From contig NZ_JARZHH010000080.1 of NCBI RefSeq assembly GCF_029946515.1, positions 1 through 45,853 on the forward strand: a stretch of 45,853 nucleotides of DNA, given 5' to 3'. The position numbers and the translations under genes were made by a program. Source of the DNA: Polyangium sp. 6x1. Its GTDB lineage: Bacteria > Myxococcota_A > Polyangia > Polyangiales > Polyangiaceae. The notes under the pieces were generated by a model. The model was not told the DNA's origin. It did no database searches and was given only the letters and a program-made list of their open reading frames with translations. Positions within the stretch are counted from its first letter, which is position 1; every line of letters begins with the position of its first letter. Of the stretch, positions 9,352 through 17,676 are shown piece after piece.

Positions 9352-11151
9352 TCACGGTTCCGATCGCCAGCCAGTGCGCTGCGCTCGCCCGTGGCTCCCC
9401 TCCCCATAGTAGGTCGCGTGCCGCTCGAATTCTCGGGCTTTGCGCTCGTCCCCTGCCATCCGACGGCATCGGGCCATGCCTTGGAGCGCCATCACCAGCC
9501 TGGGGTTGTCCTCGAGCGCCTGGGCGAAGGCCACCTCTGCTTCCTCGACACGCCCAAGTCCCAGGAGGCATTCACCGCGCAGGGCTTTGGCGTCGGGCCC
9601 GTATCCGCCTCGACGCTCGACCTCGTCGAGCTCGGTGAGCGCCTCGGCGTACCTGAGGACGTGGGCGAGGCGTAGCGCGAGGTCATAACGTACGCGTGGG
9701 TTCTCGGGATGTTCGCCGACGAGCGCATGAAGATAGGCGAGGGCCTCGTCGTGCTGCCCCCTTGCGGCGAGCTCGCCCGCGAGCATGACACGGGGTGGAA
9801 CGAAGGACGGGTAAGCCGCGACGGCCTCGCGGAGCAACTGCAGTTTTTCCTCCGGGGTCGGCGGGTCCCAGGGCTTCATCGCGCTCATCATCTTGCCCAG
9901 GGCTTCGATCCTCGATGCATGGTCCTTCGCAGCATGCGCCGCTGGTCCGGGCGCCTTCCCAGCGAAGATGTCGGACGCCCGGCGCATGAAATCGGCAGAG
10001 TATTCCTCGAACTCGATGAGGGGAGCCAGGAGCTCGTGGGCCTCACCTCCCAGCTTCTCCGCGACCTCTCGGAGATGCGCCGCCTGCGCCGCCGTATCCT
10101 CGGCGTGTTTTCTCGCACCTGCAGCGGGATCTGCTCGGAGGAGCTGCATGTCCTGCGCAGCGCCCGCCGCAATGGCTCGGAAATGCTGCACCGTACTGGC
10201 GAACGTATACTCGAGGGCCATCGCTTCGACCGCTGGCCAGAGCGGTGACGCGCGTCCGCGCACGACGAGCCCGGTGAGCTCTTCCGGCGTGTATCTCCGC
10301 AGCTCGGATCGCAGGTGTCGCAAGAGCACGAAGCACTGGCCGATCGAACCTCGACGCGCTTCGCTCGATAACGCCTCTCGTGCTCGCACGAGCGCCGCGG
10401 CCACGCGGAGCTCGAACGAAATTTCCGCCGCCGTCATGTCGCCTTCGCCGTTGCGCCGCGGCACGCCGTGCTTCGCGAGCGCGTGCGCCAGTTGCTCGAT
10501 CGTCTCGCCTTGCGGTTCGGAAACCTTTCCATCCCGGAGAGCCTTGATCGTATTTTTCTGGAGGCGGGCGTCCTTGCAGAGGCGATCGAGCGAGATTCTA
10601 CCAGCCCGATTCACGAGCTCCTCGAAGACCCCCGAGAGCCCAGGCTTTGACATCCATGCTTCGAGCGATTCGAGCACGGGGTGGAGCCTGCCGTAAACGC
10701 AGAGGTACGCGGCGGCGCGCGTCACGGCGTCGAGCTCGATGCCGCTGACCTTCAATAGCGTCTCGCTCGTAGGCAGCGGCCCCGTCACGTGATTGCACTG
10801 CCTCACCAAGACCTCCCATCGATCCAAGAGCTCCTCGATGGCCTCGACGAGCACCTCATCGTGGATGTGCGCCTCCCCATCGTCCAATCCGCGAGCGCGC
10901 AGGTATTCCGGCGTGAACAGGTGCTTGACGAGCAAGCGTGTCAGCGCAGTCCTCTTCTCGAGGGTGACCGCGGGGTCGTCCTTGAGAATACGCTTTGCCG
11001 TCACCCCCGAAAAGCCGTCGGACGGCGTGCGGGTCTTGTCACCCAGCCGAAGCGCACTCGCCAGGGCATTGAGAATGGCGCCCCGCATGGGCAGCGGCCC
11101 CTCGGGGAGAGCGGACGAAACGCGGTCGGACTCCACGGTAGCAGTGAGCAT
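9352..11151 (-). CDS. HTH- and TPR-containing protein, 599 aa, operon partner of the PNP-STAND gene
   Basis: Residues about 184-228 (RISLDRLCKDARLQKNTIKA, then the GETIEQLAHALAKHG region) read like an Xre/Cro-type helix-turn-helix in the middle of the protein. The last 150 residues are classic tetratricopeptide repeats (PRVMLAGELAARGQHDEAL, RLVMALQGMARC). The N-terminal 180 residues are unrecognised. ATG 11151 follows a strong GGAGG four bases upstream, so it is preferred over a start 21 codons earlier. The gene runs in the same direction and almost abuts the 1717-aa STAND gene. It could regulate, sense for or scaffold the STAND protein. No catalytic motif is visible. Confidence 0.8.
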   Translation of the reverse strand: MLTATVESDRVSSALPEGPLPMRGAILNALASALRLGDKTRTPSDGFSGVTAKRILKDDPAVTLEKRTALTRLLVKHLFTPEYLRARGLDDGEAHIHDEVLVEAIEELLDRWEVLVRQCNHVTGPLPTSETLLKVSGIELDAVTRAAAYLCVYGRLHPVLESLEAWMSKPGLSGVFEELVNRAGRISLDRLCKDARLQKNTIKALRDGKVSEPQGETIEQLAHALAKHGVPRRNGEGDMTAAEISFELRVAAALVRAREALSSEARRGSIGQCFVLLRHLRSELRRYTPEELTGLVVRGRASPLWPAVEAMALEYTFASTVQHFRAIAAGAAQDMQLLRADPAAGARKHAEDTAAQAAHLREVAEKLGGEAHELLAPLIEFEEYSADFMRRASDIFAGKAPGPAAHAAKDHASRIEALGKMMSAMKPWDPPTPEEKLQLLREAVAAYPSFVPPRVMLAGELAARGQHDEALAYLHALVGEHPENPRVRYDLALRLAHVLRYAEALTELDEVERRGGYGPDAKALRGECLLGLGRVEEAEVAFAQALEDNPRLVMALQGMARCRRMAGDERKAREFERHATYYGEGSHGRAQRTGWRSEP

Positions 11152-11210
11152 ACGTCCTCCATGCCGCGAGAGAAGGCGCCCCGGTGACGAGACCGGGGCG
11201 CCCACGTCGT

Positions 11211-11387
11211 TCACCGCTTCTTGCCCCCGGAGTTCGCCCCGCCGCTCTGCACCTTCGGCGGGGGCGGCGGGGGCACGTTCGGGTGGCCGAGCTCGATGCG
11301 GTTCTTCCGGTCCGCCTCGTACGCCTTCGTCGAAGGGTCCTTGACCTGAGAACGCTGGTCGTTCGGGGTGGGGTGCTGCTTGGTCAT
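11211..11387 (-). CDS. Small hydrophilic Pro/Asn-rich protein, 58 aa
   Basis: It begins MTKQHPTPNDQRSQVKDPST and ends with a run of six prolines and a Gly/Lys tail. The NDQRSxVKxP pattern is one I associate with small hypothetical proteins in myxobacteria (recollection, not checked). It has no membrane segment and no domain. ATG 11387 has AAGG upstream. The gene lies 59 bases ahead of the HTH/TPR gene in the same direction, so it may be the first gene of that operon. Confidence 0.6.
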   Translation of the reverse strand: MTKQHPTPNDQRSQVKDPSTKAYEADRKNRIELGHPNVPPPPPPKVQSGGANSGGKKR

Positions 11388-11624
11388 CGTCGGTTGCCTT
11401 CTGTGCAGGGTCGGGCTTCTGCGCTCGACCCGAAGACCAGCGTGCGACGTGAGGCGAAGATGCGGCAGGGTCAGAACCGGGATCATCGGCGGCGGCGGGA
11501 CCGGGCCTGGTCCCCCACTCCCGCCGGCTACGGCATCCCCTTGACCATGTCCGCTCTGTGTCCGCTTGGCCCTCGAACCGCGCCCGCCTATCCTGCCGGT
11601 AGCCCTACATCCGGCGAGGTAGCC

Positions 11625-11888
11625 ATGGCGAAGACGAGAGAATGGTTCGAGAAGATCGAGCGCGCGCACGTCGAGGAAGCCTGCCGCGCGCTCGCCAAGG
11701 CAGGTTCAGCAGGCGGGGGTGGCTCATACTTCGTCCGCTTCGAAGGCCATGATCTACCGGCGAAGCGCGTGCTCCGCGAGGCGTACCACCGAGCGAACCA
11801 GAGCCAGATCGACGCCAAGGAGTTCAGCGGGGGGCAGTACACCGCGCGGATCCTGCAGAAGTTGGGCTTTGAGGTCATCGTCCGATGA
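11625..11888 (+). CDS. Small protein resembling the N-terminal head domain of McrA-type restriction enzymes, 87 aa
   Basis: The core YFVRFEGHDLPAKRVLREAY, followed by EFSGGQYTARILQKLGFEV, matches the pattern I know from the N-terminal head of ScoMcrA-like and other HNH/PD-(D/E)XK restriction proteins (lPpKavlglAy...FSGG...L..LGF.V). There that head precedes the DNA-recognition and nuclease parts; here it stands alone. GAGGT lies five bases before ATG 11625. It is 93 bases upstream of the UvrD-like gene, on the same strand. Inference: an accessory DNA-binding subunit of the helicase-nuclease pair. It could also be a decayed restriction enzyme, though the frame is intact. Confidence 0.65.
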   Translation: MAKTREWFEKIERAHVEEACRALAKAGSAGGGGSYFVRFEGHDLPAKRVLREAYHRANQSQIDAKEFSGGQYTARILQKLGFEVIVR

Positions 11889-11922
11889 ACGGACGTGCCG
11901 GTCACCGCGGAGCGCGTCTGTC

Positions 11923-11953
11923 CTGGCGTCTTCTTCTTTTGTACATACGCCAG
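11923..11953. promoter_or_regulatory. Stem-loop upstream of the UvrD-like gene
   Basis: CTGGCGT (11923-11929) and ACGCCAG (11947-11953) are perfect 7-base inverted arms around a 17-base T-rich loop. They lie in the 93-base gap between the McrA-head gene and the helicase start. The element could be an operator or an RNA hairpin that tunes the second gene. There is no T-run directly after the 3' arm, so a standard terminator is unlikely. Confidence 0.35.
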
Positions 11954-11981
11954 TTCCAGATCTTGTAGTCTCCGGGGTTGG

Positions 11982-14351
11982 ATGCTGACCCTGGCCGACT
12001 TCTTCGACGTCGTACGGTCCTCGGTACCCCAGTTCAAGACCAAGTGGCTCGATCGTGAGCAGGAGCGCGTCGTCTCCGCGCCCCCCGAGCCCCCTGCGCT
12101 CGTCGTGGCGGGCCCCGGAGCAGGGAAGACGACGGTCCTCGCGCTTCGCGTCCTGAAGCACGTCTTCGTGGACGGCATGAAGCCGGCAGGCGTGATCGCC
12201 ACGACGTTCACCCGCAAGGCGGCCAAGGAGCTCCGGTCGCGTCTGCTGTCGTGGGGCATCGCGGTCCACAACGAAGCGCGGCGCCGCGCCAACCCGGCCG
12301 AGCGTGCGGAGCTCGACGCGCTCGACCTCAACCAGCTTCGCGTGGGCACGCTCGACTCGCTGGCGGAGGAGTTCCTCACCGAAGCGCGTGTGCCGGGGGC
12401 GATCACGCCGGTCACGATCGAGGCTCTTCTCACGAGTGCGCTCGTGCGGCAGCGCGCGCTCTTCCAGGCAGGCCGGTTCCGGGACAAGCCCCTGGAAGAT
12501 CATCTCGGCACGCTCTCGCCGGGGTTCCCGGGGGTCAAAGCGCTTCCTTCGAAGGTCGGCGTCGTGCGCACCTTCGCGGATCGCGTCCGCCACGACGAGA
12601 TCGACCTCAACGCCTACACGCAGGCGGGACCCGGTCACGCGAAACTGGTCGAGGCCGTGCTCGACTACTTCCAGCACCTCGAGAAGCAGCACATGGCGGA
12701 CTTCGCCCGCCTCGAGACGCTCCTGCTCGAGCGACTCAACAAAGGCACGCTCGCGAAAGTCACCGCGCCGCTCCAAGCTCTGCTGGTCGACGAGTTTCAG
12801 GACACGAACTACCTCCAGGAGCAGATCTACTTCGCCTTTCTCCAGAACCGCCCCGATATCTCGTTGACCGTCGTCGGAGACGATGATCAGTCGATCTACC
12901 GGTTCCGCGGGGCCACGGTGGAGATCTTCGCGAGCTTCGCGACGCGCATCGAGCAGGCCCTGGGAAGTGCTCGGGCGCCATCACGCTTCGACCTCGCGAC
13001 AAACTACCGATCAACGAAGCGGCTCGTCGACTTCTGCAATGCGTTCCTGACGATCGACTCGTCGTACCAGCCCGCACGGGCCCCCGGGAAGAAGACGATC
13101 GTGGCAGGCTCGACGCATGCCACGGTGAGTGACGCGAACATCCCCGTGCTCGGGATGTTCCGCGACACGAGGGAGGAGCTCGCGCGCGATCTCGCCGGTT
13201 TCCTCGTGGACGTGTTCCGTGGCAAGGGCCGGAAAATTCAGTGCAAGGACACGACGTTCGCCATCGAGTCCGGCTCAGGCGGCGATTTGGGGGATGCGGT
13301 CCTGCTCGCGCACAAGGTCGCTGAGCGAGATTACAAGGGGGAGGCGCGACTGCCCCAAATGCTCCGGGACGAACTCGGACGGCGGCACGTTGAAGTTTTC
13401 AACCCCCGTGGACGAGCCCTGGGCGACGTGACGGATGTCAGTCTCCTCCTGGGCCTCGCGATCGAGTGCGTCGATCCAGGTCAGGCAGTGCTTCAGGGGA
13501 TCTCGACGTTCCCCCAGGACGCACGGCAGACACTCGACCGCTGGGTCACCGCTGCACGGGGCTTCATCTCCACGAACCCCGCCCCTGGGGGATTGCAGAA
13601 ATTCGTGGACGGATGGCGTGCTCGAAAAGCCGCCACCATGCCCAAGTGGCCGGAAGAGTGGCCTTTTCTGGAGCTGGTCTTCACTCTGGCGACATGGTTC
13701 CCCAGGCTCGGGGAGACTCCAGAAGGCCAGGTCTACATGGAGGCCATTGCTCGCACCGTGGCCGAGGTCGGGCAGGTGAATAGCTACGGGTGCAAGGTTC
13801 TGAACGGGCAAGGAAAAGCAGACAAGAGCGCGCTCGAGCAACTGTACTGGAACGTCTTCCTGGCCTTTGCGAATGATGACACGGACCTTGACGAGGAAAT
13901 CATGCCCATGGTGCCTCGCAAGGTCTTCCCCATCATGACGATTCACCAGGCCAAGGGCTTGGAATTTCCTCTCGTCATCGTGGACGTGGGAAGCGACTAC
14001 ACGCGAGACCACCATGCACAACGTCGGGGCCGCTTCCCCTTGGAGTGTGACAGCGTTCACGTCATGGAGGATCTCACGGCGAGTTTCTCTCCCGTAGGAC
14101 CCGTGCGCACCATGCGCTCAGCCGTAGATCGCGCATGGGACGACCTTCGCCGTCTCTACTTCGTGGCCTACAGCCGACCTCAGGATGTTCTGCTGCTCGT
14201 CGGGAACACGGCGCTCATCCGAACGAAGAAGCCTGTACCCAGCATTGCCCTGGGCGACGTGAACCGTGCCGGTCCCGTGCGTCATATGAACTTCGTCCAC
14301 CACAGCGACTGGGAAGCGTGCATGTCCGCGACCCACGTCGCTTTGATTTGA
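11982..14351 (+). CDS. UvrD/PcrA-family superfamily 1 DNA helicase, 789 aa
   Basis: All SF1A motifs are visible. Walker A AGPGAGKTT is near residues 43-51, then TTFTRKAAKEL; motif II DEFQDTN is near 269. Motif III GDDDQSIYRFRGA is near 298, and TNYRST is near 340. Motif V TIHQAKGLEFPLVIV is near 653 and motif VI YFVAYSRPQDVLLLV near 726. It should be an ATP-driven 3'-5' DNA translocase. ATG 11982 is used because the helicase homology begins right after it. It is followed 13 bases later by a Cas4/AddB-like nuclease gene, so the two probably work as an AddAB-like helicase-nuclease. It is not close to Gabija GajB in context because no OLD nuclease is nearby. Confidence 0.92.
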   Translation: MLTLADFFDVVRSSVPQFKTKWLDREQERVVSAPPEPPALVVAGPGAGKTTVLALRVLKHVFVDGMKPAGVIATTFTRKAAKELRSRLLSWGIAVHNEARRRANPAERAELDALDLNQLRVGTLDSLAEEFLTEARVPGAITPVTIEALLTSALVRQRALFQAGRFRDKPLEDHLGTLSPGFPGVKALPSKVGVVRTFADRVRHDEIDLNAYTQAGPGHAKLVEAVLDYFQHLEKQHMADFARLETLLLERLNKGTLAKVTAPLQALLVDEFQDTNYLQEQIYFAFLQNRPDISLTVVGDDDQSIYRFRGATVEIFASFATRIEQALGSARAPSRFDLATNYRSTKRLVDFCNAFLTIDSSYQPARAPGKKTIVAGSTHATVSDANIPVLGMFRDTREELARDLAGFLVDVFRGKGRKIQCKDTTFAIESGSGGDLGDAVLLAHKVAERDYKGEARLPQMLRDELGRRHVEVFNPRGRALGDVTDVSLLLGLAIECVDPGQAVLQGISTFPQDARQTLDRWVTAARGFISTNPAPGGLQKFVDGWRARKAATMPKWPEEWPFLELVFTLATWFPRLGETPEGQVYMEAIARTVAEVGQVNSYGCKVLNGQGKADKSALEQLYWNVFLAFANDDTDLDEEIMPMVPRKVFPIMTIHQAKGLEFPLVIVDVGSDYTRDHHAQRRGRFPLECDSVHVMEDLTASFSPVGPVRTMRSAVDRAWDDLRRLYFVAYSRPQDVLLLVGNTALIRTKKPVPSIALGDVNRAGPVRHMNFVHHSDWEACMSATHVALI

Positions 14352-14364
14352 CCGAGAGTGCCCC

Positions 14365-15540
14365 ATGCCCTTGAACGTACGCGGGATCCCCTTCGAGGTG
14401 CCCTCTTACAGCCTGACGGGCGATATCCTCTCGTATCAACGCTGCGGGCTGCAGTACCGTTATTACAACGGCAGCTCGCTTCCGCCGTCCCGGCCCGTAC
14501 AGATGTGGACCGGAGAGTTCGTGCATGGCGTGATGGAGGAGGCGTACAGGATCTGGGACCTGAAGCGAGACCAACTTCCTTTCCCCTGGTCCTGTGAGAT
14601 CACACCGTGGGGAAAGCAGGCGCCCCCAGGGAGGCCCGAGAACGACATTGGGACCCTTGGCGACCTTGTCGAGGCGCGCCTGGCAGCGGGCGGCAAGATA
14701 TCCAGGAGCGACAAGGCACGCATGGCCGCCTACCGACGGGCGGCCGCGGCCGTCAATGAGCTCGGACCGCACCTTTTCCCGCTGGTGACCGCAGCCGAGG
14801 AGAAGATCTCGGGCACGCGGGCTATGCCACCGACCGCGCAACGAGTGGGGCGCGGTGATCGCTACGAGCTTACGGGGGTCGTGGACGTCATCTCGAGCGT
14901 CCGGGCACGAGCGCACGAAGGGAACGAGCTGGTCAAGTTGGCCAGTGCGGTCGTGGATCCGGGCCTCGAGAACTTCGACCTCATCGTCGACTACAAGGCG
15001 GCACGTCGGCCGGACCAGAAGTCCGAATATTGGACGCATCACGCGTGGCAGGTGCAGACCTACGCGTGGCTGCGCAATCAGGCGCCGGGGATGGCTCGCG
15101 TGGGAGCGGGGATCATCGTGTACGTCAACGAGTTTGCCCCTTCCTCGAGTGAGCTCGAGGAGTACGTGCACGAGATCAGGCAAGGTGCCGCGGATGTCGT
15201 GCCGGAACCCGGTTCGGCAGACTATTACGCGATCCATCGTTGGCAACCTGGGGCTGCCGTGCCTGCGCTATCGCTCGCGTTCCGCATGAAGCGGGCGATC
15301 CGGGTGATCGATGTTACCGATGCGCGGATTAAGGACGCGGTAGCGGCCATCGATGACGTGGTGACGGAGATCGAGGCGTCGGCGCAGGCGGAATTTCAGT
15401 CCGGGAGCATTCCGAAGCACTGGAAGGCGTGCGGGGATGCGGCGACGTGCGAAGCGTGCGATTTCAAGCATACGTGCCCGAGTCCGGCGCAGATGCGGAC
15501 GACGGGCAAGAAGGCAGGGCCGCCGGTGGCGCCGGGGTGA
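14365..15540 (+). CDS. PD-(D/E)XK nuclease with Cas4/AddB-type Fe-S cysteines, 391 aa
   Basis: The motif LIVDYKAARR (around residues 207-216) gives the D-x-K core, and QVQTYAWL (about 231-238) is the conserved Q-x-x-x-Y helix of RecB-family nucleases. Cys27 plus C362-x2-C365-x5-C371 reproduce the one-plus-three cysteine arrangement that holds a 4Fe-4S cluster in Cas4 and AddB. ATG 14365 starts 13 bases after the helicase stop. There are no cas genes or CRISPR repeats in the window, so this is not a Cas4 of an adaptation module. Inference: the nuclease partner of the UvrD-like helicase. Confidence 0.85.
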   Translation: MPLNVRGIPFEVPSYSLTGDILSYQRCGLQYRYYNGSSLPPSRPVQMWTGEFVHGVMEEAYRIWDLKRDQLPFPWSCEITPWGKQAPPGRPENDIGTLGDLVEARLAAGGKISRSDKARMAAYRRAAAAVNELGPHLFPLVTAAEEKISGTRAMPPTAQRVGRGDRYELTGVVDVISSVRARAHEGNELVKLASAVVDPGLENFDLIVDYKAARRPDQKSEYWTHHAWQVQTYAWLRNQAPGMARVGAGIIVYVNEFAPSSSELEEYVHEIRQGAADVVPEPGSADYYAIHRWQPGAAVPALSLAFRMKRAIRVIDVTDARIKDAVAAIDDVVTEIEASAQAEFQSGSIPKHWKACGDAATCEACDFKHTCPSPAQMRTTGKKAGPPVAPG

Positions 15541-16065
15541 AGGGTGGGAACAATCGGCAGGCCGATGCAGTGCGAGGGATGCGGTGATCCATGGCTTCGT
15601 AGATGGCTACCCTCTGCGCCCACAAATCACCTTTAGGTGTTGGGTGGTTAGGCTGCCGGAGCGCGTCGCGAGGGGGACAGGCCGATCTCGGAAAGCTCTT
15701 GTTCGACATGGAAACGGCGTGCGGGTGGGGATGGCGCCGTGCAAGCGGCGCCTGGGGGCCAGGCGCAGGCTGCATCAGGATGGCGGCGGGCAAAAGATGA
15801 TGACCTGCTGCACGACCGGATCGTAGCGAACACGAGCGCCCGCATGCACCGCACGAACCAAGTCGGCTGCCGCCTTTCCGAGTGTAGGCTTTCGCCAAGA
15901 GCCGCTATGCGCAATCAGGCTTGTCCTCGACCGTGTGTAACACGGCGTCTAGGTTTGTCCCGTTCCGAGGGAGGCAGAACAAAGCTGCGTTGGGCTGGTG
16001 CATTGACACGGACGGATTCCCGTCGCTGCTCGGCGCGCGCGTCCGGCCTCTCGCTCACCAGCTAG
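15541..16065. other. Non-coding or decayed stretch left of the IS
   Basis: No intact gene can be supported over about 520 bases. Short coding-like pieces on the minus strand end in stops or change frame (see 15775-15948). It looks like the remains of one or more genes lost before or during the IS insertion just to the right. Confidence 0.5.
15775..15948 (-). pseudogene. Coding-like gene remnant of unknown identity
   Basis: The minus strand keeps one frame open for 58 codons without a usable ATG. It contains a protein-like piece, KPTLGKAAADLVRAVHAG followed by ARVRYDPVVQQVIIFCPPPS and a TGA. Just upstream in another frame is NLDAVLHTVEDKPDCA, ending in a stop after one apparent frameshift. 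The pattern suggests the 3' end of a decayed gene. No family is recognised. Confidence 0.3.
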
Positions 16066-16112
16066 CTGTACGCGGCGACGCGGGGGCTGCGGGATCGCGA
16101 GCAGCGGTTCCT

Positions 16113-16141
16113 TGATCTTCCCCCACTTCCGTGGACAAACC
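16113..16141 (+). repeat. IS3 terminal inverted repeat, orfB side
   Basis: This 29-bp end begins TGATCTTCC and ends GGACAAACC. It matches the reverse complement of 17345-17373 at 28 of 29 positions. It starts right after the CCT target duplication. Confidence 0.95.
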
Positions 16142-16143
16142 GA

Positions 16144-17019
16144 CTATGCCGCAAACGTGGCCACTTGTGCTCTCAATTCGAACTCGACTGGGCTCAGGTA
16201 CCCGAGGTACGAGTGCCGCCGGGCGTGGTTGTAGAACCGCTCGAGGTAGTCACCGATCGACGCCATCGCGGCATCGCGTGTCGGGGAGCTCTTCCCGTCG
16301 ACCAGCTCGGCCTTGAGGGTCGCGAAGAAGCTCTCGGCTACGGCGTTGTCGTAGCAGTCGCCGGTGCGGCTCATGCTCGCGACGATGCCGCGCTCGCGCA
16401 GCGCCTCGCGGTAGGCCTCGCTGGCGTAGGGGCTGCCGCGGTCGGAGTGGTGCACCATGCCCGACGCCGGCCTGCGCGCGCGTAGCGCACGCTCGAGCGC
16501 CGCGAGCGCGAGCGCGCGGTCGTTCTGCTCGCTCATCGCGAAGCCGACGACCCGTCGCGAGAATAGATCGAGGATCGCAGCCAGGTAGAGCCAGCCCTCG
16601 GCCGTCGGGATGTACGTCACGTCGGTCACCCATGCCTCGTTCGGGGCCTTCGCGTCGAAGCGGCGGCCGAGCACGTTGGGCGCGATCGGCATGGTGTGGT
16701 TCGAGTCCGTGGTGCGCCGGAACCGGCGTTTCCTTCGCGCTTCGAGGCCTCGCTCGCGCATGAGCCGCTCGACGCGCTTGCGGCTCACGCAGAGGCCTTT
16801 GGCGCGCAGCTCCGCGTGCACGCGCGGGCTGCCGTAGGTGCCGCGGCTGCGCCGATGCGCGGCGGTGATCTCGGCGGCGAGCTGCGCATCGGAGGCCTTA
16901 CGCCGCGGCTCGGGGCGCTTGGACCAGGCGTAGAAGCCGCTGCGCGAAACGCCGAGGACATCGCAGAGAACGGAGACCGGAAAGTAGGCCTTCTCCACGG
17001 CGATGAACGCGAATTTCAC
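16144..17019 (-). CDS. IS3-family transposase OrfB (DDE integrase domain), 291 aa
   Basis: An N-terminal HTH_21-like part (YGSPRVHAELRAKGLCVSRK) is followed by the rve integrase core. The catalytic triad is visible as TDVTYI (first Asp), HHSDRGSPY (second Asp) and NAVAESFFATLK (Glu). The C terminus has the usual YNHARRHSYLGYLSPVEFE. The frame's own start is GTG at 17019, overlapping the orfA stop as GTGA. In this family the active enzyme is normally an OrfAB fusion made by -1 frameshifting. Confidence 0.95.
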   Translation of the reverse strand: MKFAFIAVEKAYFPVSVLCDVLGVSRSGFYAWSKRPEPRRKASDAQLAAEITAAHRRSRGTYGSPRVHAELRAKGLCVSRKRVERLMRERGLEARRKRRFRRTTDSNHTMPIAPNVLGRRFDAKAPNEAWVTDVTYIPTAEGWLYLAAILDLFSRRVVGFAMSEQNDRALALAALERALRARRPASGMVHHSDRGSPYASEAYREALRERGIVASMSRTGDCYDNAVAESFFATLKAELVDGKSSPTRDAAMASIGDYLERFYNHARRHSYLGYLSPVEFELRAQVATFAA

Positions 17020-17312
17020 TCGCTCTCCTTCGCGAAGAAGGCCGCCGCTTTTTTTAGAATCTCCCGCTCCATCTGGAGCCGCTTCACTTCACGCCGCAGC
17101 CGCACGAGCTCGTCGCGCTCGGCGCTCGTGAGGGCCTCGGGGGGTGTTTCCCCGACGCTGACCTCGGCTGCTCTCAGCCACTCCCGTAGCGCCGTTTCGG
17201 TGAGATCAAGATCCTGAGCGACTTTCGTGATGCTCCGGTCCCCAACCTGGCAGAGACGAACCGCCTCTGCCTTGAACTCCGCGCTGAACGACCTCCGCTT
17301 CCGCTTCGCCAT
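17016..17312 (-). CDS. IS3-family transposase OrfA, 98 aa
   Basis: The N-terminal HTH (RRSFSAEFKAEAVRL, then SITKVAQDLDLTETALREWL) binds the IS ends. A leucine-zipper-like helix follows (LVRLRREVKRLQMEREILKK). ATG 17312 is preceded by AGGAGAG. Near its 3' end the run AAAAAAAG offers a slip into the orfB frame. Confidence 0.95.
   Translation of the reverse strand: MAKRKRRSFSAEFKAEAVRLCQVGDRSITKVAQDLDLTETALREWLRAAEVSVGETPPEALTSAERDELVRLRREVKRLQMEREILKKAAAFFAKESE
17048..17055 (-). other. A7G programmed -1 frameshift site of the IS
   Basis: On the minus strand the sequence is AAAAAAAG, seven A and a G, in the last codons of orfA. A-run slippage here is the standard way IS3 elements make OrfAB transposase. 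Slippage itself is inferred from the family. Confidence 0.75.
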
Positions 17313-17344
17313 GGAACTCTCCTAGCGCATCTCCGCGCCTTTGG

Positions 17345-17373
17345 GTTTGTCCACGGAAGTGGGGGAGGATCAC
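17345..17373 (-). repeat. IS3 terminal inverted repeat, orfA side
   Basis: Reverse complement of 16113-16141 with a single T/C difference at position 6 from the tip. The next three bases, CCT, are the target duplication. Confidence 0.95.
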
Positions 17374-17676
17374 CTCTTCACCGATGAGGTTGGGCTCGGA
17401 AAGACGATCGAGGCAGGGCTCGTCCTCCAGGCCCTCTGGCACGGTACGCCCGCTCTCCGGTGCTTGTGGTCGCGCCGGGTTCCATGGCCGAGCAGTGGCG
17501 CCGCGAGCTCTATCTCCGCTTCGGAGCGCGCGTGTTCACTGTCATAACTCGATCCACCTTGACCGCACGGAACGCGACCGTCGCCTCACTCGAGCCAGCT
17601 GAGCGTCACCATGGGTGCGCTGCGCTGGGACGCGCCGCTGCGTGACGAGATCGACCGGCGCTCGTGGGAGGCGTAG

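Larger units (their letters stand above)
16113..17373 (-). mobile_element. Intact IS3-family insertion sequence, 1261 bp
   Basis: The ends are 29-bp inverted repeats with one mismatch, both starting TGATC. The flanking bases CCT (16110-16112) and CCT (17374-17376) form a 3-bp target duplication, normal for IS3. Inside are overlapping orfA (17312-17016) and orfB (17019-16144) with a DDE transposase core and an A7G slippage site. Everything needed for movement appears whole, so insertion is likely recent. It sits in a SNF2-helicase remnant directly upstream of the dpd operon. Confidence 0.95.
16066..17676 (+). pseudogene. SNF2-family helicase fragment, split by the IS3 element and frameshifted
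   Basis: If the IS and one CCT copy are removed, 16066-16112 joins 17374 onward in frame: LRDREQRFL then FTDEVGLGKTIEAGLVLQAL, a SNF2 Walker A region. The frame is then lost near 17460 by an indel. The next frame gives VLVVAPGSMAEQWRRELYLR (motif Ia), and later MGALRWDAPLRDEIDRRSWE before a TAG at 17674. A TAG (16063-16065) also closes the 5' side. So it is a dead N-terminal fragment of a SNF2 ATPase. It is similar to but distinct from the intact dpdE downstream; a DISARM drmD-type source is possible. Confidence 0.8.

Noticed and set aside
14365-15540. Cas4 of a CRISPR adaptation module
   Set aside because: No cas1/cas2 genes and no regular repeat-spacer array occur anywhere in the window; the gene pairs with a UvrD helicase.
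11982-15540. Gabija system
   Set aside because: Gabija needs an OLD-type nuclease GajA; the partner here is a PD-(D/E)XK Fe-S nuclease.
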